NCBI RefSeq assembly: GCF_009557615.1
Contig: NZ_CP045652.1
Coordinates: 1,364,001 to 1,428,000, forward strand
DNA from: Sphingobacteruim zhuxiongii
GTDB taxonomy: Bacteria > Bacteroidota > Bacteroidia > Sphingobacteriales > Sphingobacteriaceae
Direction: 5' to 3'
DNA: 64,000 bases
Both the position numbers and the translations under genes were made by a program. Within the stretch, counting starts at the first letter, position 1. Every line of letters starts with the position of its first letter. This document shows, in pieces, positions 28,644 to 36,362 of the stretch. Under the pieces are notes generated by a model. The model did not search any database. It was given only the letters and a program-made list of their open reading frames with translations, and was not told where the DNA came from.

Positions 28644-30212
28644 ATGATGAACTTAAAAAATCAACCGAAAAGAATCATAAGTATGGCGCTGCTGGCAGCC
28701 CTTCTCGGAGTAGGTTCCAGTGCCAACGGACAAGAATCAACTTATCAGGAGGCAAAGGGTGCCATGAAAGAGGGCTACTGGAAATTGTGGAATGATGATG
28801 TGCAGAAGCAAATCGATCAGAATATTGATAAGAATCGTAAAGCGAATGCTGTTGTACAGATTTCCAATGCTGCTTCTGGAACCAATGTTCATGTGGAGCA
28901 GATATCGCATGACTTTATCTTCGGTGCGCATATCTTTAATTACGATCAACTAGGTACGGAAGAACGAAATAAACGCTATAAAAATCTATTTGGGGATTTA
29001 TTTAACTCAGCAACGATTGCTTTCTATTGGAAGAAATTTGAAATGCAACATGATCGTCCACGATTTAAAGAAGAATACTGGGATTCGGAAGATTTTTGGA
29101 ATAACTCGAAAGATCCGAAGAGCCAACCACATTGGCGTCGTCCTTCGCCGGAGGCCGTTATTGAGTTTTGCGAAAGGGCCGGAGTCCGCATGCACGGACA
29201 CCCGATCATTTGGGGAAATAGAAAGTGGCACCACCCAGAATGGTTAATTGATCTTGCTCCTGAAAACGAAAAGGCAATTATCAACGGCTGGTTTCCAGAA
29301 GGGGCTAAGAATAAAGACCAAGAGGATATGAGTGCTGAATATAAAAAGTTAACAGCTGATCAAATTCAACAGAGAATTCCTGGATTCTTGAAGATTATGG
29401 AAGATGAATTTGAGCGTCGTGTTGTAGAGATTGCACAATATTATGGTGATCGTATTCCGAGTTGGGACGTTGTGAATGAAAGTGCAACGGACTACTCTTT
29501 GGGCGTGATGTTGCCCGGTAAAAAGGTTACGAAAAGTCATTATGGAATTATGCCTGGTGACTACACGTTTGCTGCCTTCAAAACTGCAAAAGCTCAGTTT
29601 CCAAAGAATGTTTTGTTAAATATCAATGACTATAAGAATGATAAATCCTATTTAGATCAAACAAAGGATTTGATTAAACGGGGGATGAAGATTGATATCC
29701 TAGGTTCACAAATGCACTTATTTAATCCTAAGCAATGTCTTGATATTGCGGAGGGTGCAAATATTGAAACGCCAACCATTGTAAAAGATAAGATGAAAAT
29801 CTTGAGTGAGGCCAATCTTCCAATCCACCTTAGTGAGATTACCATTACAGCGCCTGCCGATGATGAACGTGGACGTAAGATCCAAGCTGTTGTAGCAAGA
29901 AACCTTTACCGTTTGTGGTTTAGTACGGAGAAAATGATGGGTATTACTTGGTGGAATATTGTGGATGATTGCGGTGCTCCAGGTGAGCCAACAACTTCCG
30001 GACTATTCACAAGAAATATGGAACCTAAACCTTCGTATTTCGCGCTAAACGACTTAGTGAATACCGAATGGAAAACAAAGCTTGATGCGAAGGTTGAAAA
30101 CAATAAGATTTCGTTCCGTGGATTCAAAGGTAAATACCGTTTAACCTGGAAAGACAAGGATGGTAATTTCCGTGAACAAATTGTGGAAATGAAAAAAGAT
30201 GTCAATATCTAG
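28644..30212 (+). CDS. Secreted glycoside hydrolase family 10 (endo-beta-1,4-xylanase-type), copy 2
   Basis: 522 residues, paralogous to the preceding gene, with a signal peptide (to SSANGQ). Acid/base Glu279 is in WDVVNES and nucleophile Glu398 in LPIHLSEITI; GHPIIW and WHHPEW mark the substrate cleft. Compared with copy 1 it carries about 50 extra residues at ~205-255, between the HPEW loop and the acid/base strand. The N-terminal RKANAVVQIS...ISHDFIFGAHIF and C-terminal FRGFKGKYRLTW match copy 1. The TAG stop is directly followed by the MFS ATG, showing operon coupling. Confidence 0.88.
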   Translation: MMNLKNQPKRIISMALLAALLGVGSSANGQESTYQEAKGAMKEGYWKLWNDDVQKQIDQNIDKNRKANAVVQISNAASGTNVHVEQISHDFIFGAHIFNYDQLGTEERNKRYKNLFGDLFNSATIAFYWKKFEMQHDRPRFKEEYWDSEDFWNNSKDPKSQPHWRRPSPEAVIEFCERAGVRMHGHPIIWGNRKWHHPEWLIDLAPENEKAIINGWFPEGAKNKDQEDMSAEYKKLTADQIQQRIPGFLKIMEDEFERRVVEIAQYYGDRIPSWDVVNESATDYSLGVMLPGKKVTKSHYGIMPGDYTFAAFKTAKAQFPKNVLLNINDYKNDKSYLDQTKDLIKRGMKIDILGSQMHLFNPKQCLDIAEGANIETPTIVKDKMKILSEANLPIHLSEITITAPADDERGRKIQAVVARNLYRLWFSTEKMMGITWWNIVDDCGAPGEPTTSGLFTRNMEPKPSYFALNDLVNTEWKTKLDAKVENNKISFRGFKGKYRLTWKDKDGNFREQIVEMKKDVNI

Positions 30213-31466
30213 ATGAGGGAATCAATCAATAAGTCAAACCGCTCGTTCCCATTTAAATGGGAACTGGTTTTCTTACTTTGGGTAGCCTACTTTTTAAATC
30301 AGGGGGATCGCCAAATTTTCAATGTGGTTATCCCTTTGATTAAAGAGGATTTACAGATTAATGATGTGCAGATAGGCTGGATTGCTAGCATTTTCACGTT
30401 AGTCTATGGATTACTGGTTCCTGTTGCAGGAGTTTTGAGCGATAAGTTGGATAAGGTCAAGATTCTTTTGTTGAGCTTAGCGGTCTTCAGTATTGGCACG
30501 CTGTTAACTGGGATTGGACAAGGCGTAATCGCATTGATTATCTATCGCAGTATTGCAACAGGGGGAGGGGAAGCCTTTTATTATCCTGCTGCCAATTCAT
30601 TGATAGCGAAATATCATGATAGTACGCGTGCTACTGCAATGGCTATACACCAAACAAGTCTTTACGCTGGCGTTATTTTAAGCGGATTTATTGCTGGATA
30701 TCTAGGGGAACATTATGGCTGGCGCGTTGCATTTTACGTCTTTGGAGCATTTGGTATCCTGTGGGCCATCGTTATTTTTCTGCGAATGCGAAATAAACCG
30801 GCTGATAGCGTTGAACTTTCTGTGCAGCAAGAAATGAATGATTCTGCGGTACTCGATACCTTTAAACGTATTGCTTCGACGAAGACCGCGATTATGTTGA
30901 GTATCGCCTTTGGCTTTATGTGTTTTGTGAATATTGGGTATTTAACTTGGATACCAACATATCTGCATGAGAAGTACAGTTTGACATTGGCCTCTTCGGG
31001 ATTAAATTCAACACTATATCACTTTTTAGGCGCTTTCTTCGGGGTGCTATTAGGGGCGAAAATCGCGGATAGATTTGCGCAATATCGAAAAACAATTCGA
31101 CTAGAAATACAAGTAAGCGGATTGTTAATTGGCGCGCCATTTATCTTTTTGATTGGACAAAGTGACTCCTTGCTTTGGACCTATGTATACATGTTCGTCT
31201 TTGGTTTCTTTCGAGGAGTCTATGATTCAAATTTATTTGCCGCATTATTCGACGTGATCGAATCAAAATATCGCGCTGCAGCTACCGGCTTCATGTTATC
31301 TTTTGGCTTCGTCGTCGGTGCTTTTGCGCCCGTCTTACTCGGACATATACGGATGACAATTGATATGGCCTATGGAATTACGCTTTTGTCGATCTGCTAC
31401 TTGATCGGCGCATTGATGATATTTCTAGGTCTGAAACTGTTTTTTAAGAAGGAGAATATTTCATAA
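30213..31466 (+). CDS. MFS transporter, anion:cation symporter type (sugar-acid uptake candidate)
   Basis: A 417-residue inner-membrane protein with 12 predicted helices. The first-helix NQGDRQIFNVVIPLI and GWIASIFTLVYGLLVPVAG with the loop GVLSDKLDKVKILL (the A-like MFS motif) resemble hexuronate/aldonate transporters of the ACS family. It is encoded directly after the second GH10 and before the regulator and catabolic genes, so it most likely imports the acidic sugar or oligosaccharide made by the GH10 enzymes. Substrate is inferred from context. Confidence 0.85.
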   Translation: MRESINKSNRSFPFKWELVFLLWVAYFLNQGDRQIFNVVIPLIKEDLQINDVQIGWIASIFTLVYGLLVPVAGVLSDKLDKVKILLLSLAVFSIGTLLTGIGQGVIALIIYRSIATGGGEAFYYPAANSLIAKYHDSTRATAMAIHQTSLYAGVILSGFIAGYLGEHYGWRVAFYVFGAFGILWAIVIFLRMRNKPADSVELSVQQEMNDSAVLDTFKRIASTKTAIMLSIAFGFMCFVNIGYLTWIPTYLHEKYSLTLASSGLNSTLYHFLGAFFGVLLGAKIADRFAQYRKTIRLEIQVSGLLIGAPFIFLIGQSDSLLWTYVYMFVFGFFRGVYDSNLFAALFDVIESKYRAAATGFMLSFGFVVGAFAPVLLGHIRMTIDMAYGITLLSICYLIGALMIFLGLKLFFKKENIS

Positions 31467-31478
31467 AAGAATAGGATT

Positions 31479-32210
31479 ATGATACAGGTGATAAAACGGG
31501 CCTTTGATATTATCGAGTTTATAGCATCCGATACTACAAAACCACATTCATTAAGCTCGATTGCTACTTATTTAGGTTTAAATCAAGCGACATGTGCAAA
31601 TATCCTAAAGACACTTGTCGAACGTAATTACATTGAGCAGGTTGGGTTTAAAAAAGGATATAAGCTGGGTTATATGATTTATCGTTTAGGGCATATAGGC
31701 ACTTTTGAAGACCAATTGCTGAAGGCGAGTATTGAGCCTATGAACCAACTTCGCCTTTTATTAAATGAAACATGCTTATTAGCGGTATTGCGAAAGCAGA
31801 ATCGGGTGATTATCCACCAGTCGAATGCAGAACGTGATTTAATGGTGAAGTCAGCGATTGAAAAAAATGCATACAACAGTGCTACAGGTCGTTTTTTATT
31901 AGCGAATCTACCGGATGAAGAACTTGAGGAACATATCGAGAAGTTCGGTTTACCCAAATTGGAAGAATGGCCTGAGGCTACCAATTTGAATAAGTTCTGG
32001 GAGCAGATTAAACGGATCAGAAATGAAGGTTTCTCTAAACAAGTGACCGCTACACATATCATTGGCTTTGCTTATGGCATCAAGTCGAAAGGTCGAGTTA
32101 TCGGTTCCATTAGTGTGTATTTACCATTGTCGAGACTGGTAGAACATGGCGAAAAGAATATTGTCTCGGCGACAATCAATACTGCATTAATCATTGAACA
32201 ATCAATTTAA
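31479..32210 (+). CDS. IclR-family transcriptional regulator
   Basis: 243 residues: an N-terminal winged helix (~1-65; FDIIEFIASDTTKPHSLSSI, LGLNQATCANILKTLVERNYIEQ) and a GAF-like effector domain (~75-240; ETCLLAVLRKQNRVIIHQ, NSATGRFLLANLPDE, HIIGFAYGIKSKGRVIGSISVYLP). IclR proteins such as KdgR sense sugar-acid intermediates. The two palindromes before susC have an ACAnTGT core of the KdgR kind, so it probably regulates this locus; that link is inferred. Confidence 0.92.
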   Translation: MIQVIKRAFDIIEFIASDTTKPHSLSSIATYLGLNQATCANILKTLVERNYIEQVGFKKGYKLGYMIYRLGHIGTFEDQLLKASIEPMNQLRLLLNETCLLAVLRKQNRVIIHQSNAERDLMVKSAIEKNAYNSATGRFLLANLPDEELEEHIEKFGLPKLEEWPEATNLNKFWEQIKRIRNEGFSKQVTATHIIGFAYGIKSKGRVIGSISVYLPLSRLVEHGEKNIVSATINTALIIEQSI

Positions 32211-32217
32211 ACGATAT

Positions 32218-33408
32218 ATGAAGATTATAGATTTAAGAGTAAGATGTGTTGCAATTCCATTAAAGGCGCAATTGCGCCACAATACGGGAGTTCATCCAGG
32301 TTATTTTTTAAGAACCATTTTAGAGCTTATTACTGACGAGGGGATTGTTGGACTTGGCGAAGTAGGCGGTGGCGATCAACGAGCAGCATTAATGAAATTG
32401 AAACCAAGGATCGTCGGCTTGGATCCATTTCACTTAGAAGTGATCAAAATGAAGGTCTTGCGCAGTATTTATTATTTATCCAATGCGCGCCTTTATGCTG
32501 CAATAGAAATGGCATGTTTAGATATTCAGGGGAAAATTCTTGGTCGTCCGCTTAGTGATCTTTTGGGTGGAAGAATACGTGAGGAAATTCCTTTCATCGG
32601 TTACTTGTTCTGGCGCTATGATCGTGAAGACGGCAAGCATGATCAACGTGCTGAAGATTTGGCGGATTACTGTGTTCAATTACATGAAGAACTGGGCGTA
32701 AACTCCATGAAGTTGAAAGCTGGCGTAATGGATCCGATGGAAGAAGCTAAAGTTTTGGAACTGTGTAGAAAGCAGTTGGGTGATGATTTTGGTCTTCGTA
32801 TTGATCCAAACGGTGTTTGGTCTGTACAAACGGCTGTCAAAGTTGGAAAGCGTTTAGAGGATTTAAATATAGAGTATTTCGAAGATCCTTCATGGGGCTT
32901 GGAGGGAAATGCTGCGGTTCGCAAACAGATTCGCATTCCCATTGCGACAAACATGTATCCTAATAAATTCGATGATCTGGGGCCTGCAATTCGTTTAGGC
33001 GCTGTTGATATCGTATTAACCGATATCCATTATTGGGAGGGGCCCAAAGGGGTGAAAGACCTTTGTGCGGTCTGTAATACCTTCAATTTAGGTATTGCAA
33101 TGCACAGCGGAGCGGAGTTTGGAATTGAGTTAGCAGCGATGTTGCATACCGCTTCAACGATTCCTCAGATGACTTTTGCGGGTGATGCGCATTATCACTA
33201 CTTAACAGATGATATTATTCAAGAAGGACTATTTCAATATGTAGATGGCAAAATAAAGGTGCCTGACGGCCCTGGATTAGGGGTAAACCTCGATGAGGAG
33301 AAGATGGAGAAATATGAGCGTTTGTATGAGGAGAAAGGTGACTACTATGCACGTTTTCATGCGGATGCTTACAAACCGGATTGGTTTCCAATTGTGGGTG
33401 GAATTTAA
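32218..33408 (+). CDS. Enolase-superfamily dehydratase, glucarate-dehydratase-like
   Basis: 396 residues. Predicted to dehydrate a sugar acid to its 2-keto-3-deoxy form. The catalytic KxK is in NSMKLKAG; metal ligands are in GLRIDPNGVWS, EYFEDPSWG and IATNM; the His/Asp end of the site is in MHSGAEFGIEL and GDAHYHY; the tail KVPDGPGLGVNLDEEK matches GlucD. The ELITDEGIVGLGEVGGG element also fits the GlucD subgroup. The ATG at 32194 overlaps the IclR gene, so I start at 32218 (MKIIDLRVRC). The true substrate (aldarate or aldonate) is not predictable. Confidence 0.88.
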   Translation: MKIIDLRVRCVAIPLKAQLRHNTGVHPGYFLRTILELITDEGIVGLGEVGGGDQRAALMKLKPRIVGLDPFHLEVIKMKVLRSIYYLSNARLYAAIEMACLDIQGKILGRPLSDLLGGRIREEIPFIGYLFWRYDREDGKHDQRAEDLADYCVQLHEELGVNSMKLKAGVMDPMEEAKVLELCRKQLGDDFGLRIDPNGVWSVQTAVKVGKRLEDLNIEYFEDPSWGLEGNAAVRKQIRIPIATNMYPNKFDDLGPAIRLGAVDIVLTDIHYWEGPKGVKDLCAVCNTFNLGIAMHSGAEFGIELAAMLHTASTIPQMTFAGDAHYHYLTDDIIQEGLFQYVDGKIKVPDGPGLGVNLDEEKMEKYERLYEEKGDYYARFHADAYKPDWFPIVGGI

Positions 33409-33417
33409 AAGAGATAT

Positions 33418-34167
33418 ATGGATTTCGGCAATTTAAGTAATAAACGAGCATTTATAACTGGTTCATGTGAGGGCATAGGCTTTGCAATTGCAACCCTGCT
33501 CGTTGCGATGGGTTGTGAAGTTATCATCCATGATAAATCGGATGAAGAAAAATGTCGATTAGCGGCCCATAAGATTGATCCAAAAGGAAGCTTATGCAGA
33601 GAATTTGTTGTTGGGGATCTGGGTAGAATGGAAGAGTTAAATCACATACAATCACAATTGAGTAATGTCGACATACTTGTTCTCAACGCATCTACACAAA
33701 GTCGTATAGACTTTGAATTGCTCGATAAAGCAATATTTGATCAGGAAGTTAATACGAATGTTTGGTCAAGTATTGCGTTAGTGCAACGCGTTATTCCACA
33801 TATGAAAGATTCAAAGTGGGGGCGTATTGTGACTTTAGGGAGCGTTCAAGAGGTGAAGCCTCATCCGAAGATGGCAATTTATGCGAGTATGAAAGCAGCA
33901 ACAAGCAACTTAGTTAAGAATCTGGCTTTGCAATATGCGAGTTTGGGCATTACGGTCAACAATGTAGCGCCGGGTGTGGTTGCGACCGCTCGAAATATCG
34001 AAGCGTTGAGTAATGAAGAATATGCGGCAACAATGCTGCAAAAGATACCGATTGGCAGCTTTGCGAAACCAGAAGATTGTGCCGGGATCGTCGCATTTTT
34101 AGTATCTGAATTAGGAAATTATATCACTGGGCAAACCATCTACTGTGATGGTGGGATGAGCCTTTAA
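33418..34167 (+). CDS. Short-chain dehydrogenase/reductase
   Basis: 249 residues, classical SDR: the NAD(P)-binding TGSCEGIGFAIA near the N-terminus, NNVAPGVVATA near the middle, active-site Ser in TLGSVQEV and Tyr/Lys in YASMKAAT, and the C-terminal GQTIYCDGGMSL. In this context it may oxidise a released sugar or sugar acid before the dehydratase, or reduce a keto-acid after it. It starts 9 nt after the dehydratase stop. Confidence 0.9.
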   Translation: MDFGNLSNKRAFITGSCEGIGFAIATLLVAMGCEVIIHDKSDEEKCRLAAHKIDPKGSLCREFVVGDLGRMEELNHIQSQLSNVDILVLNASTQSRIDFELLDKAIFDQEVNTNVWSSIALVQRVIPHMKDSKWGRIVTLGSVQEVKPHPKMAIYASMKAATSNLVKNLALQYASLGITVNNVAPGVVATARNIEALSNEEYAATMLQKIPIGSFAKPEDCAGIVAFLVSELGNYITGQTIYCDGGMSL

Positions 34168-34200
34168 TTAATAAAATCACTGACATTTATACATTTAACT

Positions 34201-34908
34201 ATGGAAAAGAGAGATTATCCGTTGAGGAAATTTGAAGTAAATTACAATGCGCAAGAGATCGCAGAACGTTTTAAGAAGTTATATACCGGATTGGTTTATG
34301 ACGCGATGGAAAGCGTAGGGTTAAAGGGACGAGCAATGGATAGCGGAGTTTACCCTTTGGTACACACGATGAAGGTGGCAGGGCATGCTTTCACTATGCA
34401 CGGGAAAGCAACCCCAAATATGGATACTTATACCCATAATATCCGATTGGGATTGATGAAAAGCATGAGTGACGGCTGTATACAGATTCGAGATACGCAA
34501 GGAAATCTAAACTGTGGACAATTTGGAGAAATTAGCGCAACAGCTGCTGCTGCTGTTGGCTGTGTCGGTGCGGTAATTGATGGTTCAACAAGGGATTCGA
34601 ATATTTTAATTGATATGGATTTCCCAACGTTCTGTCGCTTTAGAAACCCGGTAGAAGCCTACGGAAGGTTTATGATTGTTGATTATCAGATTCCTATTTT
34701 CGTGAAAGGGATTGATGGAATGATTGTAGTCAATCCTGGAGATTATATCTTCGGGGATAACGATGGAGTTGTTGTTGTGCCATATGAAAGAACCATTGAG
34801 ATCTTAGAAATGGCGGAAGAATGGTTTGCTGCAGAAGCGAGAAGTCGTAAAGCGATGGCCGATGGTCGAGATCCTTTTGATGTCTACGACGAATACGGTA
34901 GGTTCTAA
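34201..34908 (+). CDS. RraA-like family protein (candidate class II pyruvate aldolase)
   Basis: 235 residues of the RraA/HMG-aldolase family. GAVIDGSTRDSNIL carries the Asp-Gly-x-x-Arg-Asp active-site motif of the aldolase branch, and FGDNDGVVVVPYERTIEIL carries the family signature. True RraA (RNase E inhibitor) is shorter and would have no reason to sit in a sugar locus. Here it probably cleaves the 2-keto-3-deoxy acid made by the dehydratase. That step is an inference from family and neighbourhood. Confidence 0.83.
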   Translation: MEKRDYPLRKFEVNYNAQEIAERFKKLYTGLVYDAMESVGLKGRAMDSGVYPLVHTMKVAGHAFTMHGKATPNMDTYTHNIRLGLMKSMSDGCIQIRDTQGNLNCGQFGEISATAAAAVGCVGAVIDGSTRDSNILIDMDFPTFCRFRNPVEAYGRFMIVDYQIPIFVKGIDGMIVVNPGDYIFGDNDGVVVVPYERTIEILEMAEEWFAAEARSRKAMADGRDPFDVYDEYGRF

Positions 34909-34917
34909 GGTTAAATA

Positions 34918-34950
34918 AAAAATCCTGAAGCGGGGAGCTTCAGGATTTTT
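34918..34950 (+). terminator. Terminator of the GH10 utilisation operon
   Basis: AAAAATCCTGAAGC pairs perfectly with GCTTCAGGATTTTT around a GGGGA loop; the run of T gives the U-tract. The A-run on the other side makes it bidirectional. Confidence 0.92.
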
Positions 34951-34975
34951 ACCAAACCAATTATTAACCTAAATT

Positions 34976-35044
34976 ATGAAATTTTTACTCTTATTACTTT
35001 TGCTTTATATACCTAACGCAATTCGAGTGCCTTTCGTCTCATAG
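34976..35044 (+). CDS. Possible 22-residue hydrophobic peptide or gene remnant
   Basis: ATG AAA opens a 22-codon frame (MKFLLLLLLLYIPNAIRV...) right after the operon terminator, preceded by AACCTAAATT, the kind of leader seen before susC/susD starts. It looks like a severed signal peptide. There is no evidence of expression; it could be chance. Confidence 0.25.
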   Translation: MKFLLLLLLLYIPNAIRVPFVS

Positions 35045-35075
35045 ACTATTGTTATTAACACATTTTAACAAGAAT

Positions 35076-36362
35076 CTATCGATTATCGATAAATTTAATC
35101 GGTTTTCGGCTTAATGGATTGTGTATAATCTTCTGTAATGTCACTTCTTCCTCAAAGCTTATATGAGGAGTGGCACGTAGTCGTGCTCTAAAATAATCTC
35201 TTAATTTGGCAGCAAACTCCTCCGATTGATCCGTTGAATAGATACGAATCAGAATTTCATCGGTTCCTATTTCATTGGAAGAGATTTCAATTAGGTGCAA
35301 TTTTACCTCATTAAAATGGGCTACAGCATCATGCATTGCTGGCGGATACAACGTCGTTCCTTTATATTTTATCATTTGCTGCTTGCGTCCTTCTACAGGA
35401 CCAAGTCTATCAGTAGTGCGTCCACAGGTGCAAGCATCGCTATATTTTCGGACTAGATCTCCTGTTTTGAAACGTAAAAGGGGCATGGCTTCAATCCCCA
35501 GCGTGGTTATCACCAACTCACCCAATTCACCCTCTGCCACGGGTTTATCATTCTCATCCAATACTTCGGTGATGATCAGCTCTGGATGTTGATGCCCACC
35601 TTGAAAGGCATCGCATTCTGTAAACGCAGCACTCATCTCTGTTGAAGCATATGTTGAATAGAGTTTGATAGGCCATTTCTCTTGGATTTTGCTTGCAAGA
35701 AGTGTTGGCTTTAAGTCCGCAGTTCGTAAAGCTTCGCCAATACAGATGACACCGCGGACAGAAGAAGCTTTGTAATCGATATTGTTCTCTTCTGCGTATT
35801 CTATCATTTTAAGAATGAATGAAGGGACCGCAATCAGGTATTTGGGTTCATAACGCAATATAGAGTCCCACTGTAAGGGTGGTACGCCAGCACCGACACG
35901 TATAATACCGGCGCCAAGTTTTCTTAGTCCTAAAAAATAAGCCATCCCGGCCATAAAACGGCGATCTATCGTGGTCATCAACTGTACTAAATCACCCTTT
36001 TCAACACCTGCACATTCAAAAGATAACAGCTCGTTATAAGCCAACCTTTCTAAATCATTTTCTGTTAATCCAAAAGTAACAGGATCGCCTAAGGTTCCTG
36101 ACGTGGTAGAATAATCTCTTAGCTCTTTTTTTGGTACACAAAGGAAATCATCGTTATACAATTGAAGATCGGTTTTTGTAGTGACCGATACTTTTTGCAA
36201 ATCGTCGATCGATTGAATACTCGTTAACTGAATATTTTCGGCCTTGAACTTCCGCTGATAAAATGGCGAATTACTCATCAAATATGCAATTTGCTTAATT
36301 AGCAAAGCGTTTTGGAAGGAGCGTATTTCCGCCTTTTCTTTTTTTTCTATGCTTGGAATCAT
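35076..36362 (-). CDS. AMP-dependent acyl/aryl-CoA or ACP ligase (PaaK-like)
   Basis: 428 residues of the adenylate-forming superfamily, phenylacetate-CoA-ligase branch. The phosphate loop is STTSGTLGDP, followed by YSTYASTEM and GRTTDRLGPVEGRKQQMIKYKG in the C-terminal lid. It is the natural enzyme to activate a cinnamic or coumaric acid starter made by the ammonia-lyase of this cluster. Last gene of the minus operon; its start overlaps the C45-like gene stop by 4 nt (ATGA). Substrate is inferred. Confidence 0.85.
   Translation of the reverse strand: MIPSIEKKEKAEIRSFQNALLIKQIAYLMSNSPFYQRKFKAENIQLTSIQSIDDLQKVSVTTKTDLQLYNDDFLCVPKKELRDYSTTSGTLGDPVTFGLTENDLERLAYNELLSFECAGVEKGDLVQLMTTIDRRFMAGMAYFLGLRKLGAGIIRVGAGVPPLQWDSILRYEPKYLIAVPSFILKMIEYAEENNIDYKASSVRGVICIGEALRTADLKPTLLASKIQEKWPIKLYSTYASTEMSAAFTECDAFQGGHQHPELIITEVLDENDKPVAEGELGELVITTLGIEAMPLLRFKTGDLVRKYSDACTCGRTTDRLGPVEGRKQQMIKYKGTTLYPPAMHDAVAHFNEVKLHLIEISSNEIGTDEILIRIYSTDQSEEFAAKLRDYFRARLRATPHISFEEEVTLQKIIHNPLSRKPIKFIDNR

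Noticed and set aside
34201..34908. RNase E inhibitor RraA or menaquinone methyltransferase
   Set aside because: The fold is shared, but the aldolase active-site motif and sugar-locus context fit an aldolase better.
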